64,000 bases of DNA from positions 332,645 to 396,644 of the forward strand of contig BJOX01000123.1 of the NCBI GenBank assembly GCA_009731375.1, in the 5' to 3' direction. The notes beneath the pieces are model-generated. The model was not told the DNA's origin. It saw only the letters and a program-made list of their open reading frames with translations, and ran no database searches. Of this stretch, positions 9,814 through 25,939 are shown in pieces. Every line of letters starts with the position of its first letter. Positions within the stretch are counted from its first letter, which is position 1. This DNA is from Paulinella micropora. Lineage: Eukaryota; Cercozoa; Imbricatea; Euglyphida. Made by a program: the position numbers and the translations under genes.

Positions 9814-11655
9814 CTTTAGCTAAAGGGGAGGGTAAAAAAGGCAATAGATAGGACAATAATGGCAATACAGGACAATAGAGGCAATAGACAGGACAATAAA
9901 GGCAATAGATAGGTCAATAAAGGCAATAGATAGGACACTAAAGGCAGTAGATGTATAATAAAGACAAAAGGTAGGACAATAAAGGCAAAGGATAGGACAA
10001 TAAAGGCAAAAGATGGGACAATAAAGGCAGTAGATAGGACAATAAAGGCAGTAGATAGGACAATAAAGGCAATAGATAGGACAATAAAGACAGTAATCAA
10101 GGTAATAGATAGGACAATAAAGGCAATAGGACAATAAAGGCGGGAAAGGCAGTAGATAGGACAAAAAAGGAAATAGAAAGGCGTTTCAGCTAGATCTGAA
10201 GGGAGGGGAAAAAAGGCAATAGATAGGACAATAAAGGCAATGGAAAGGCAGTAGATAGGACAAAAAGGAAATAAAAACGCGTTTCAGATAGATCTGAAGG
10301 GGAGGGGAAAAAAGGCAATAGATATGACAATAAAGGCAATGGAAAGGCAGTAGATAGGACAAAAAAGGAAATAGAAAGGCGTTTTCAGCTAGATAAAGTG
10401 AAAAAAATGCAATGGGGAGGCGGTAGATAGGACAAGGCAGTAAAGAGGCAGCAGGTAGGAAATAAAGGCGATAGAGAGGCAGTAGATAGGACAAAGGCAA
10501 TAAAGAGGCAGCAGGTAGGAAATAAAGGCGATAAAAAGGGGTAGATAGGACATAAAGGCAGTAGATAGGAAAGGCAATAGAAAGGCAGCAGATAGGACAT
10601 AACAAAGGAATAGAGATAGGACATAAAGGCGATAAAAAGGCAGTAGATAGGACATAAAGGCGATAGAAAGGCACATAGGAAATAAAGGCAATAATAAAAG
10701 GCAGTAAATATGACATAAAGGCAATAGAAAGGCAGTGAATAGACGCAAAGGCGATAAAAAGACAGATAGGAAATAAAGGCAATATAAAGGCAGTGGATAG
10801 GACGTAAAGGCAATAGAAAGGCAGCAGATAGGACGTAAAGGCAATAGAAAGGCAGCAGATAGGACATAAAGGCAGTAGATAGGAAATAAAGGCAATAGAG
10901 AGGCAGTGGATAGGACGTAAAGGCAATAGAGAGGCAGCAGACAGGACATAAAGGCGATAGAAAGGCAGTAGATAGGACGTAAAGGCAATAGCAAGGCAGC
11001 AGATAGGACATAAAGGCAGTAGATAGGACATAAAAGGCAATAGAAAGGCAGTAAATAGGACATAAAGGCGATAGAAAGGCAGATAGGGAATAAAGGCAAT
11101 AGAAAGGCAGTAGATAGGACGTAAAGGCGATAGAAAGGCAGTAGATAGGACATAAAGGCAGTAGATAGGACATAAAGGCAATAGAAAGGCAGCAGATAGG
11201 ACGTCAAGGCAATAGAAAGGCAGTGGATAGGACATAAAGGCGATAAAGGCAGATAGGAAATAAAGGCAATAGAAAAGCAGCAGATACGACGTAAAGGGGA
11301 TAGAAAGACAGTGGATAGACGTAAAGGCAGTAGAAAGGCAGTAGATAGGACATAAAGGCGATAGAAAGGCAGTAGATAGGACATAAACGGCAATAGAAAG
11401 GCAGTGGATAGGACGTAAAGGCAATAGAAAGGCAGCAGATAGGACATAAAGGCAGTAGATAAGACATTAAGGCATTAGAAAGGCAGCAGATAGGACATAA
11501 AGGCGATAGAAAGGCAGATAGGAAATAAAGGCAATAAAGGCAGCAGATAGGACGTAAAGGCAATAGAAAGGCAGTGGATAGACGTAAAGGCAGTAGAAAG
11601 GCAGCAGATTGGGACACACAAAGGAGAGGGAGGGGGGAGAGCGATCCTAAGGTCG
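9814..11655 (-). repeat. intron 37: minisatellites built on AGGCARTAGATAGGAC
   Basis: 9838-10380 has 20-21 bp units GACAATAAAGGCAATAGATAG. 10400-11610 has 30-31 bp compound units (GGACATAAAGGCAATAGAAAGGCAGTAGATA type). Unit length and variants change along the array. Pyrimidine-rich on the transcribed strand. A possible 27-nt exon (11620-11646, DRSPPSLSF, AG and GTGTGT) would keep the frame but is weakly supported. Confidence 0.9.
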
Positions 11656-11826
11656 AGTGAAAAATTTCGGCCAGGAAATATTTCGGCCAGTGATTTTTCA
11701 CTGCAGAATACGTTGCTTTTGCACAAAACTTTGGGTGGCCGGAATTCTTCCCTAGTCTTTTCACCGTAATATACGTTTTTTTTTTTTTTTTTTTTTCCAA
11801 AATCGATGTGGCCGAAATTTTTCACT
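11656..11826 (+). mobile_element. family B foldback MITE-like element, copy 1
   Basis: Perfect 18-bp terminal inverted repeats AGTGAAAAATTTCGGCCA / TGGCCGAAATTTTTCACT. The interior holds a second inverted set (TTTCGGCCAGTGATTTTTCA and GGTGGCCGGAATTC-like) and a T run. Non-coding, 171 bp. It starts 9 bp beyond the exon 37 donor. Confidence 0.8.
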
Positions 11827-11835
11827 TTTCCTTAC

Positions 11836-11939
11836 TTGGTTTTGCAGGAGCCAAGAGGAGGACATGAGGTCCCTCCACGAGTCAGCTATGCGAAGCAGCC
11901 AGGAGGTGGTTTGGACAAGCCGGCCCGGTCTGCTCGGGC
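11836..11939 (-). CDS. URB1: URB1 exon 37
   Basis: Acceptor CATCTATAG|GCCCG, donor AACCAA|GTAAGG. In phase it reads G-PSRPGRLVQTTSWLLRIAD and SWRDLMSSSWLLQNQ. It has strong helix character and no repeats. Family B MITE copy 1 begins 9 bp past the donor. Confidence 0.8.
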
Positions 11940-13469
11940 CTATAGATGGGACGATAAAGGGAATAGATGGGACAATAAAGGCAATAAATGGGACAATAAA
12001 GGCAATAAATGAGACAATAAAGGCAATAGATGGGACAATAAAGACAATAGATGGGACAATAAAGGTAATAGATGGGACAATAATCCGGCTGCTGTCCGCC
12101 CCTGCCAGCCCATAGATACATATATACATACAAATAATACCGACATGCAGACAGACAGACAGATAGATGTACAGACAGATAGACATGCATTACATACATT
12201 ACATACATTACATACATTACATACATTACATACATTACATACGTTGCATACATTACATACATTACATACACTACATACATTACATACATTACATACATTA
12301 CATACGTTACATACGTTACATACGTTACATACACTACATACACTACATACATGACATACGTTACATACGTTACATACACTACATACATTACATACATTAC
12401 ATACGTTACATACGTTACATACGTTACATACATTACATACATTACATACATTACATACATTACATACATTGCATACGTTACATACGTTGCATACGTTACA
12501 TACGTTACATACGTTTACATACATTACATACATTACATACATTACATGCATTACATACATTACATACATTACATACATTACATACATTACATACATTACA
12601 TACATCGCATACATTACATACATTGCATAAATTACATACATTGCATAAATTACATACATTACATACGTTACACACGTTACATACGTTACATACATTACAT
12701 ACATTACATACATTGCATACGTTACATACGTTACATACATTACATACATTACATACATGACATACATTACATACATGACATACATGACATACATGACATA
12801 CATGACATACATTGCATACATTGCATATATTGCATACATTGCATACATGACATACATAATGCCATACATTACATACATTACATACATCGCATACATTACA
12901 TACATTACATACATTACATACATTACATACATTACATACATTTATATACGTTTACATACGTTTACATACGTTTACATACATTACATACATTACATACATT
13001 ACATAGATTTACATACGTTACATACGTTACATACGGTACATACGTTACATACGTTACATACGTTACATACATTACATACATTGCATACGTTACATACGTT
13101 ACATACGTTACATACGTGACATACATGACATACATGACATACATTACATACATTACATACATTACATACATGACATATATTGCATAGATTGCATACATGA
13201 CATACATTGCATACATTGCATACATTACATACATTACATACATTACATACATTTACATACATTTACATACGTTACATACGTTACATACGTTACGTACGTT
13301 ACGTACGTTTACATACGTTTACATACGTTTACATACGTTTACATACGTTACATACGTTACATACGTTACATACGTTACATACGTTGCATACGTTGCATAC
13401 GTTACATACGTTACATACGTTACATACGTTACATACGTTACATACGTTACATACGTTACATACGCATAC
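11940..13469. repeat. intron 36: minisatellite then a 1.3-kb array of a 9-bp unit
   Basis: 11945-12080 is GGGACAATAAAGGCAATAGAT. 12080-12120 is a unique island (GGGCTGGCAGGGGCGGACAG on the minus strand) without a convincing donor. 12180-13465 is (TTACATACA)n, with the variant TTACATACG clustering in blocks and more frequent toward 13460. There are a few 10-bp units (TTTACATACG). Confidence 0.92.
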
Positions 13470-13503
13470 CGTGCGGCCCGCTGGTGACACCCGCCACCGC
13501 CAC
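13470..13503 (-). CDS. URB1: URB1 exon 36 (34 nt)
   Basis: Acceptor TACATAG|GTGGCG, donor CCGCACG|GTATGCG; reads VAVAGVTSGPH and ends in phase 1. The 5' edge GGTGGCGGTGGCGGGTG is echoed at 13575-13603 and 13706-13732 with the AG kept. Other frames are also open over this short length. Confidence 0.5.
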
Positions 13504-13884
13504 CTATGTATGTATGTCTGTATGTATGTCTGTCTGTATGTATGTATATCGTGTATGTCGTGTATGTATGTATGTCTGCTGGTGCCACCCGCCACCGCCA
13601 CCTATGTATGTATGTATGTATGTATGTATGTCTGTATGTATGTATGTACGTACGTATGTATGTATGTCTGTATGTATGTATGTATGTATGTATGTATGTA
13701 TGTATGCTGGTGCCACCCGCCACCGCCACCTATGTATGTATGTATGTATGTATGTCTGTATGTATGTATGTATGTATGTATGTATGTCGCCTTTACTTCT
13801 ACCACAGTGACAGTAAATTTACCTAGTATATGTATGTATGTATGTATGTATGTAAAATAGATAAGATAGATAAAATAGATAGAT

Positions 13885-13915
<31 letters not shown>

Positions 13916-13954
13916 GTAGATAGATAGATAGATAGATAGATATTAGATAGATAT

Positions 13955-13986
<32 letters not shown>

Positions 13987-13991
13987 CAGAC
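13504..13991. repeat. intron 35: (TATG)n with exon 36 echoes, then TAGA
   Basis: Two 5'-edge echoes of exon 36 (13575-13603, 13706-13732) are spaced by (TATG)n. An island at 13790-13832 (minus strand CTAG|GTAAATTTACTGTCACT) has an acceptor but is closed in the needed phase. TAGA array from 13857. Confidence 0.85.
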
Positions 13992-14034
13992 CTCTAAGAC
14001 CCAGCAGCAGACCGCTGCTACGTACTGTACATCG
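13992..14034 (-). CDS. URB1: URB1 exon 35 (43 nt)
   Basis: Acceptor TCTGTAG|CGATG, donor CTTAGAG|GTCTGTC; reads S-DVQYVAAVCCWVLE. Its 5' edge is echoed once upstream at 14107-14140 between two (GA)n arrays. Confidence 0.68.
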
Positions 14035-14038
14035 CTAC

Positions 14039-14110
<72 letters not shown>

Positions 14111-14134
14111 CTGCTGCTACGTACTCTACAGCGC

Positions 14135-14194
<60 letters not shown>

Positions 14195-14248
14195 TCACAC
14201 ACACACGTACACACACAGAGACAGGTAGATAGGTGGATAGACAGGTAA

Positions 14249-14289
<41 letters not shown>

Positions 14290-14310
14290 GAAAGAAAGAA
14301 AAGAAAGAAC
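14035..14310. repeat. intron 34: (GA)n and (GAAA)n
   Basis: (GA)n at 14041-14107 and 14140-14190 around one exon 35 5'-edge echo. An ACAC stretch follows, then (GAAA)n to the exon 34 donor. On the minus strand this is an uninterrupted pyrimidine tract. Confidence 0.9.
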
Positions 14311-14855
14311 CTTTCCAGCGGTTTCCCCCCTTCCCCCCTGTCCGCGCCGTATCCGACCTGTCGCCGCGATATGGCAGATTTCCCTTGCGATATGGCCGAT
14401 TTCCCTTGGCGGACGCCATCCCGTTGCCAATCTGCCCCATGCCGGCCGTCCGGTTCAATCGCCATGGCCAGAATTACCGAAAGCAGCGCAGGAGCACAAT
14501 TGTGCGATGTCGGTAGAAGGTCAAGCACGTGGTCGCCGCCAGCCGTTACGCCCCAGCCGGTCGCGCGCAGCAGGTGCCGCACCATGTGCAACTGCATGCG
14601 CACGTGCGCCACGGCCCGGCCGGTCTTGTCATGTCTCCCTGTCGGCCCTTGGCCGGATTCGGAAGAAAATGGCAGGAGGTCGGTGTCCGGCGCAGAGGGC
14701 GTGGCTTGGGCGTGTGTGTGGTAGAGTTGGATGGTTTGCAGCAGATAGGCTAGCAGGCTTAGGAGCCTGGGACGCAGCTCGGCTGAACTCCCTTGCTGTG
14801 AGGAGGAGTGGGGTGTGCATTTGCACAGCCACTGCAACAAAGGCCAAACCATGCC
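14311..14855 (-). CDS. URB1: URB1 exon 34 (545 nt)
   Basis: Acceptor CTGCTGCAG|GGCATG, donor GGAAAG|GTTCTTTC. It begins GMVWPLLQWLCKCTPHSSSQ, followed by LRPRLLSLLAYLLQTIQLYH, VAHVRMQLHMVRHLLRATGW, LLPTSHNCAPALLSVILAMA, and a tandem QGKSAIS/QGKSAIS near the end. It is GC-rich and helical, consistent with the URB1 C-terminal region. The internal 20-bp tandem repeat (AAATCKGCCATATCGCAAGG type) shows that expansion also affects coding DNA. Confidence 0.75.
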
Positions 14856-15004
14856 CTGCAGCAGATTGGTAGGTAGGTAGGTAGGTAGGTAGGTAAGCAG
14901 GTAGGCAGGTAGGTAGGTAGGTAGGTAGGTAGGTAGGTAGGTAGGTAGGTAGGTAGGTAGACAGGTAGGTAGGTAGGAAGGTAGGTAGGTACGTAGGTAG
15001 GTAG

Positions 15005-15400
15005 AGATGAGATATCGACTAATGTCAGAAAAAAGGAGCTTCTGATTTCGTCAACCAAGGAAGTCTGTGGGTAAAGTATTAACCCGATGCCCAGCTAAGC
15101 CGTGATGTTTGCACGGAAGGGACTGATACAGGCGATACCAAAGCTCCCTAGTACCAGGCGGGGCCAGGGCTCGTTCCATAAGCGCCCCTTGCAGAACGAG
15201 CTCCCACCTCCATTACAGAGGACCCAGTAAGCAGATGGAGTTTCGAGACTGTTCGACAGTCTAGTATAAACCGACAGAGCACTGTGGGTTTTATTCCGGG
15301 CTCAACAAGCGAGAAAGGGCACCCTGAGGGAACAGGATTGTGCTTCCCGTCGCTATTTCGGCATGTGACTTATAGGCGTATGGCTAGGCACACATAAGGC
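15005..15400 (+). mobile_element. element C, copy 1 (truncated by assembly gap)
   Basis: Begins TGAGATATCGACTAATGTCA directly after a microsatellite and matches 19255-19650 almost perfectly; the gap follows at 15401. Non-coding. Confidence 0.75.
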
Positions 15401-15682
15401 NNNNNNNNNNGGATAGATAGATAGATAGATAGATAGATATATAGATGGCTGGATAGGATGGATAGATGGATAGATGGATAGACAGATAGATAGATAGATA
15501 GATAGATGGATGGATAGATGGATGGATGGATACATGGATAGATATAGATAGATAGATAGATAGATAGATAGGTAGATACATGGATAAATGGATAGATAGA
15601 TAGATAGCTAGCTATCTATCTTTCTAGGTAGATAGATAGACCTGGAGCTGGACTGCAACAGATAGATAGATGGCTGGATAGC

Positions 15683-15741
<59 letters not shown>

Positions 15742-16033
15742 GTAGGTGGACCTGGAGCTGTTCTGCAATGCGTACCGCGCGTCCCACCGCCACACCTCGC
15801 CTCTTTTCTCTCTCCGATCTATTGCCTTTATTGTCCTATCTATTGCCTTTATTGTCCTATCTATCGCCTTGATTGTCCTATCTATTGCCTTGATTGTCCT
15901 GTCTATTGCCTTTATTGTCCTGTCTATTGCCTTTATTGTCCTATCTATTGCCTATCTATCTATCTAGGTAGATATAAAGACCTGGAGCTGTTCTGCAATA
16001 CGTACCGCGCGTCCCACCGCACCTCGCCTCTTT

Positions 16034-16163
<130 letters not shown>

Positions 16164-16232
16164 GGGGAAGGGTAGGGCGAAGGAAAGAGGAAGCCATGAA
16201 GGGCGCCAGGAGGAGGAGGAGGAGGAGGAGGA
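16164..16232 (+). repeat. inverted copy of URB1 exon 32 on the + strand
   Basis: CTAG|GGGAAGGGTAGGGCGAA through GGCGCCAGGAGGAGGAGG, the same sequence as the minus-strand exon at 16741-16803 but in opposite orientation, with the AG kept. It lies just downstream (5' to 3' of the gene) of exon 33. Confidence 0.85.
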
Positions 16233-16250
16233 AAGAGAAGATAGATTGAC

Positions 16251-16322
16251 CTGGAGCTGTTCTGCAATGCGTACCGCGCGTCCCATCGCCACACTTCGCC
16301 TCTTTTCTCTTTCCTCCACCTC
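16251..16322 (-). CDS. URB1: URB1 exon 33 (24 codons)
   Basis: Acceptor TATCTAG|GAGGTG, donor GCTCCAG|GTCAATC. It reads EVEEREKRRSVAMGRAVRIA plus EQLQ. Three copies of its 3' half with the donor follow downstream (15979-16035, 15748-15800, and a short one near 15640). Confidence 0.68.
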
Positions 16323-16349
16323 CTAGATAGATTTTGAAAGATAGGTAGG

Positions 16350-16381
<32 letters not shown>

Positions 16382-16400
16382 TAGATAGATAGATAGATGC

Positions 16401-16432
<32 letters not shown>

Positions 16433-16740
16433 ATGGATAAATGGACAGATATGTAGATAGATAGATAGATAGATAGATAAGCTACCCTTCGCCTTTTTTC
16501 TCTCTTCTAAGGTAGTAGTTGAGGCAATATGAGGACATAGTGGCAGTAGTTGAGGCAATATGAGGACATAAATGTAGTAGTGGGGCAATGGAGCGGCATA
16601 AAGGCAGTAGTGAGGCAAAGGGGCATAAAGGCAGTAGTGAGGCAATAGAGGGGCATAAAGGCAGTAGTGAGGCAATGAAAGGGCATACAGGCAGCAGTGA
16701 GGCAATAGTGGGCATCGCGGCAATAGTGAAGCAAGAAGAC
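16323..16740. repeat. intron 32: TAGA/CAGA array and GCAGTAGTGAGGCAATG minisatellite
   Basis: TAGA with a CAGA block (16340-16480), then 16505-16735 with a roughly 30-bp unit GGCATAAAGGCAGTAGTGAG, a member of the shared-core minisatellite group. Confidence 0.9.
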
Positions 16741-16803
16741 CTCCTCCTCCTCCTCCTCCTGGCGCCCTTCATGGCTTCCTCTTTCCTTCGCCCTACCCTT
16801 CCC
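16741..16803 (-). CDS. URB1: URB1 exon 32 (21 codons)
   Basis: Acceptor TATCTAG|GGGAAG, donor GGAGGAG|GTCTTC; reads GKGRAKERGSHEGRQEEEEE plus E. Basic then acidic, phase 0 on both sides. An inverted copy of the whole exon lies on the + strand at 16164-16232. Confidence 0.65.
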
Positions 16804-16812
16804 CTAGATAGG

Positions 16813-16880
<68 letters not shown>

Positions 16881-17194
16881 GATAGATAAGATAGATAAGA
16901 TAGATAGATATATAGATATATATATATATAGATAGATATATATATAGATAGATATATAGAATAGATAGATAGATAAGATAGATAAGATAGATAAGATAGA
17001 TAAGATAGATAGATATATAGATAGATAGATATATAGATAGATAGATATATAGATATATAGATAGACAAGATAGATATATAGATAGATATATAGATAGATA
17101 TATAGATAGATATATAGATAGATATATAGATAGATAGAAAGATAGATAGAAAGACAGATGGATAGGTAGGTGGATAGGTAGGTAGGTAGGTAGG

Positions 17195-17225
<31 letters not shown>

Positions 17226-17244
17226 TTAGGTAGGAAAGATGGAC
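16804..17244. repeat. intron 31: TAGA array with TAAGATAGA and TATA variants
   Basis: Pure (TAGA)n with dinucleotide-shifted units (TATAGATA, AAGATAGAT) and a short GGTA block at 17160-17200. Confidence 0.95.
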
Positions 17245-17462
<218 letters not shown>

Positions 17463-17474
17463 CTGCATATACAC

Positions 17475-17542
<68 letters not shown>

Positions 17543-17671
17543 GTACATGTGCATGTACACGTACATGTAGATGTACATATGTACAAGTACATGTACATGT
17601 ACATGCACATGTACATGCACATGTACATGTACATGCACATGTACATGTACACGTGCATGTGTACATATACT

Positions 17672-17736
<65 letters not shown>

Positions 17737-17737
17737 T

Positions 17738-17802
<65 letters not shown>

Positions 17803-17904
17803 GTATACATATACATATACATACAATGCATATGCATAAACATATACATATACATGTACATGTACATGTACATGTACATGTACATGTACATGTACATGTA
17901 CATG

Positions 17905-17942
<38 letters not shown>

Positions 17943-18037
17943 TATGTGTGGAAGCGGCGTCTCATTTACTACGTGCGCACATAGATGTATATGTATATGT
18001 ATATGTATATGTGTATATGTATATGCATATGTATATG

Positions 18038-18096
<59 letters not shown>

Positions 18097-18290
18097 CTGT
18101 ATCTGTATCTGTATCTGTATCTGTATCTGTATCTGTATATGTATATGTATATGTATATGGATATGTATATGCATATGTATCTGTATATGTATCTGTATAT
18201 GTATCTGTATATGTGTCTGTATATGTATATGCATATGCATATGTATATGTATAGGTATGTGTATAGGTATATGTATAGGTATATGTATAG

Positions 18291-18336
<46 letters not shown>

Positions 18337-18418
18337 GTGTATATGTATATGTATATGTATGTGTATATGTATATGTATATGCATATGCATATGTATATGT
18401 ATGTATATGTACATGTAT

Positions 18419-18484
<66 letters not shown>

Positions 18485-18501
18485 GACACCTATATGTATA
18501 C

Positions 18502-18540
<39 letters not shown>

Positions 18541-18565
18541 AATATGTATATGAATATGTATATGA

Positions 18566-18631
<66 letters not shown>

Positions 18632-18643
18632 GTATATGTATAC

Positions 18644-18710
<67 letters not shown>

Positions 18711-18711
18711 A

Positions 18712-18748
<37 letters not shown>

Positions 18749-18749
18749 C

Positions 18750-18793
<44 letters not shown>

Positions 18794-18816
18794 GTGTATA
18801 TGTGTAAGTATATGTG

Positions 18817-18871
<55 letters not shown>

Positions 18872-18882
18872 GTATATGTATA

Positions 18883-18942
<60 letters not shown>

Positions 18943-18957
18943 AGTATGAGTATATGC

Positions 18958-19032
<75 letters not shown>

Positions 19033-19152
19033 AGTATAAGTATAAGTATATGTATAAGTATAAGTATAAGTATAAGTATAAGTATATGTATATGTATATG
19101 TATCTGTATCTGTATCTGTATCTGTATCTGTATCTGTATCTGTATCTGTATC

Positions 19153-19208
<56 letters not shown>

Positions 19209-19252
19209 GGGCCCGCTTTCACTGGATGGATGGATAGATAGATAGATAGATA
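17463..19252. repeat. intron 30, distal part: (ACATAT)n array with a strand switch
   Basis: 17468-17940 is (ACATAT)n with an ACATGT block. At 17945-17985 there is an inverted echo of exon 31 (GCGGCGTCTCATTTACTACG on +). 17985-19205 is the reverse-complementary (TATGTA)n with TATCTG, TATAAG and TATAGG sub-blocks. Total about 1.7 kb. Confidence 0.93.
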
Positions 19253-19892
19253 GATGAGATATCGACTAATGTCAGAAAAAAGGAGCTTCTGATTTCGTCA
19301 ACCAAGGAAGTCTGTGGGTAAAGTATTAACCCGATGCCCAGCTAAGCCGTGATGTTTGCACGGAAGGGACTGATACAGGCGATACCAAAGCTCCCTAGTA
19401 CCAGGCGGGGCCAGGGCTCGTTCCATAAAGCGCCCCTTGCAGAACGAGCTCCCACCTCCATTACAGAGGGCCCAGTAAGCAGATGGAGTTTCGAGACTGT
19501 TCGACAGTCTAGTATAAACCGACAGAGCACTGTGGGTTTTATTCCGGGCTCAACAAGCGAGAAAGGGCACCCTGAGGGAACAGGATTGTGCTTCCCGTCG
19601 CTATTTCGGCATGTGACTCATAGGCGTATGGCTAGGCACACATAAGGCACCCCACCACGGGCCCAGCACACCCACACCATCCCCTAATTCTCTGTCTGTC
19701 GACAGATGGCACCCATTTCAAAACATCAAGCCCAAGGGAGGGTCAGTGACACCTCAAGTGGCCTTGGTTCACTTCGTGGAGTAAGTGATGAGATCAACTG
19801 ATGAGATATCGACTAATGTCAGAAAAAAGGAGCTTCTGATTTCGTCAACCAAGGAAGTCTGTAAAGTATTAACCCGATTCCCAGCTAAGCCA
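19253..19892 (+). mobile_element. element C, copy 2, with terminal direct repeat
   Basis: Starts TGAGATATCGACTAATGTCA at 19255. The same sequence restarts at 19802 (period 547 bp) and continues for about 90 bp to GCTAAGCC, where a TAGA array begins. The interior is non-coding. It has either short direct terminal repeats (TRIM-like) or is a dimer of a satellite unit. Confidence 0.65.
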
Positions 19893-19913
19893 GATAGATA
19901 GATAGATAAATAG

Positions 19914-19944
<31 letters not shown>

Positions 19945-20053
19945 GATAGATAGATAGATAAATGGACTGCTAGAAGAATCTTTTCTTATGTTGTGTATGT
20001 GTATGTGCGTTGTGTCAGGTATGTATATTATGGTAATATAACATAGAGGCATT

Positions 20054-20266
20054 GAGAAATTCTTTGTCCTTAACCACAATGAGGAATGACTTCAAACGTT
20101 TCGTTCTCAGCCGTTTCTGATCTTTGCGGCTTGTGTAGTGGCTTATTTGAAAGCGCTCATCAAGAGCTTTCTAGTGAGCCATAGCACAGGTTGTAGATGC
20201 AAATACTGACTGAGATCAAAGCGCTTGAACTCATTGTTCGTTGTACTTAAGAAATAGGAACTTCTC
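20054..20266 (+). mobile_element. family A foldback MITE-like element, copy 1
   Basis: 213 bp, near-palindromic: GAGAAGTTCC-type ends (here GAGAAATTCT) and an inner palindrome GTGGCTC...GAAAGC...GCTTTC...GAGCCAC. It is immediately followed by a family B element. Confidence 0.75.
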
Positions 20267-20270
20267 ACAT

Positions 20271-20433
20271 TGTGAAAAAATTGCGGCCAGGAAATATTTC
20301 GGCCAGTGATTTTTCACCGCAGAATACGTTGTTTTTGCACAAAACTTTGGGTGGCGGAATGCTTCCCTAGTCTTTCACCGCAAGATACGCTATTTTTTTT
20401 GGCCAAAATTTGAGGTGGCCGAAATTCTTCACT
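20271..20433 (+). mobile_element. family B foldback MITE-like element, copy 2
   Basis: TGTGAAAAAATTGCGGCCA and TGGCCGAAATTCTTCACTA at the ends, interior as in copy 1. It abuts family A copy 1 on the left and an exon 31 5'-edge echo (20436-20465, minus orientation) on the right. Confidence 0.78.
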
Positions 20434-22342
<1,909 letters not shown>

Positions 22343-22415
22343 ATGTACTAAAGGCTTCGACAGCTTCTTCCAACAGTGAGAGCAGGCCAGTAGCAAGACG
22401 ATTACTATCTTGGCC
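22343..22415 (-). CDS. URB1: URB1 exon 30
   Basis: Acceptor TCACTAG|GGCCAAG, donor AGTACAT|GTATGT. It reads [20 protein letters not shown] plus AFST. Its 5' edge is echoed about eight times upstream (22680-23590) and its 3' edge with the GTATGT donor about six times downstream (20605-22160). Confidence 0.72.
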
Positions 22416-24616
<2,201 letters not shown>

Positions 24617-24676
24617 CTCTCGGGCTGATGGTTGCTCCTCATCTCCTTCTTGTTCCTGCCCACCCATATGCTCACC
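24617..24676 (-). CDS. URB1: URB1 exon 29 (20 codons)
   Basis: Acceptor GTGTGCAG|GGTGAG, donor CGAGAG|GTATCTG. It reads GEHMGGQEQEGDEEQPSARE, an acidic linker where human URB1 also has a polar linker. A long A run and an assembly gap lie just upstream. Confidence 0.65.
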
Positions 24677-24716
24677 CTGCACACTCCCCTAACGCAAATA
24701 TTTGCGTGAATTCCAA

Positions 24717-24769
<53 letters not shown>

Positions 24770-24825
24770 NNNNNNNNNNNNNNNNNNNNNNNNNNNNNNN
24801 NNNNNNNNNNNNNNNNNNNNNNNNN

Positions 24826-24872
<47 letters not shown>

Positions 24873-24902
24873 TGGTCGCTTTATTTGTAGATATATAGAT
24901 GA

Positions 24903-24946
<44 letters not shown>

Positions 24947-24963
24947 GTAGGTAGGTAGGTAGC

Positions 24964-24997
<34 letters not shown>

Positions 24998-25064
24998 TAG
25001 ATAGATAGATATAGATAGATGGATAGACATATAGATAGATAGGTAGGTAGGTAGGTAGACAGAC

Positions 25065-25102
<38 letters not shown>

Positions 25103-25939
25103 CGTTTGTGGCAACGGTAGCCGTTGTTGTGTACCATCGACAGGCAGCATTTAGGACAAAGTGGCAATAGAGAGGCAGTGGAAGGGACATAAAGGCAATA
25201 GATAGGACAAACGAGGTAATGGAGAGGCAATGGAAGGGACAAAAACGCAATGAAGAGGCAGTAGGTAGGACAGAAAGGCAGTAGAGAGGCAGTACTTAGA
25301 ACATAAAGGCAGTAGAGAGGCAGTGGATAGGACCTCAAGGCAATAGTGGATAGACAAAGGCAATAATGAGGCAGTGGATAGGACATATAAGCAATGGGGA
25401 GGCAGTGGATAGGACATAAAGGCAATAGAGAGGCACTGGATAGGACATAAAGGCAACAGAGAGGCAGTGGCAGGACATTATAGGTTGTAGAAAGGCAGTA
25501 GATAGAACAGTTGCCAATGTAGGCATGTATGTATGTATGTATGTCTGTATGTATGTCTGTATGTATGTATATATGCATGTATGCATGCATGCCTGCATGC
25601 CTGCATGCCTGCATGCATGCATGCATGCATGCACGTATGTATGTATGTATGTATGTATGTATGTATGTACCACCTCACGCTGCATGCCATCAAGTATATA
25701 TATATATATAAATATAAATTTGTATGTATGCATGTATTTATGTATGTATGTATGTATATATGTATGTACCACCTCACGCTGCACGCCAACAAGTATATAT
25801 ATATATATAATTTGTATGTATTTATGTATGTATGTATGTATGTATGTATGTACCACCTCACGCCAGCAAGTATATGTATATATATATATGTATATATAAA
25901 TTTGTATTTATGTATGTATGTATGTATGTATGTATGTAC
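24677..25939. repeat. intron 28: A run, gap, G run, TAGA, minisatellite, TATG
   Basis: A46 then N (24770-24825) then G46; TAGA 24897-25100; island 25100-25148. GGCAATAGAGAGGCAGTGGA minisatellite 25150-25510; (TATG)n 25525-25930 with three short repeated islands ending GTGAG|GTGGTACATAC on minus (25668-25700, 25765-25797, 25850-25872). Confidence 0.88.
24770..24825. other. assembly gap between an A run and a G run
   Basis: 56 N flanked by about 46 A on one side and about 46 G on the other. Long homopolymers of this kind are more likely assembly or read artefacts than real sequence. Confidence 0.9.

Noticed and set aside
11620-11646. Possible 27-nt exon DRSPPSLSF between exons 37 and 38
   Set aside because: Phase-neutral and bounded by AG and GTGTGT, but so short and pyrimidine-rich that it is not distinguishable from chance. 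Not counted in the gene model.
13790-13832. Possible exon reading KFTVTVVEVKA
   Set aside because: The acceptor is present, but the frame needed after exon 35 meets a stop within eight codons and there is no donor.
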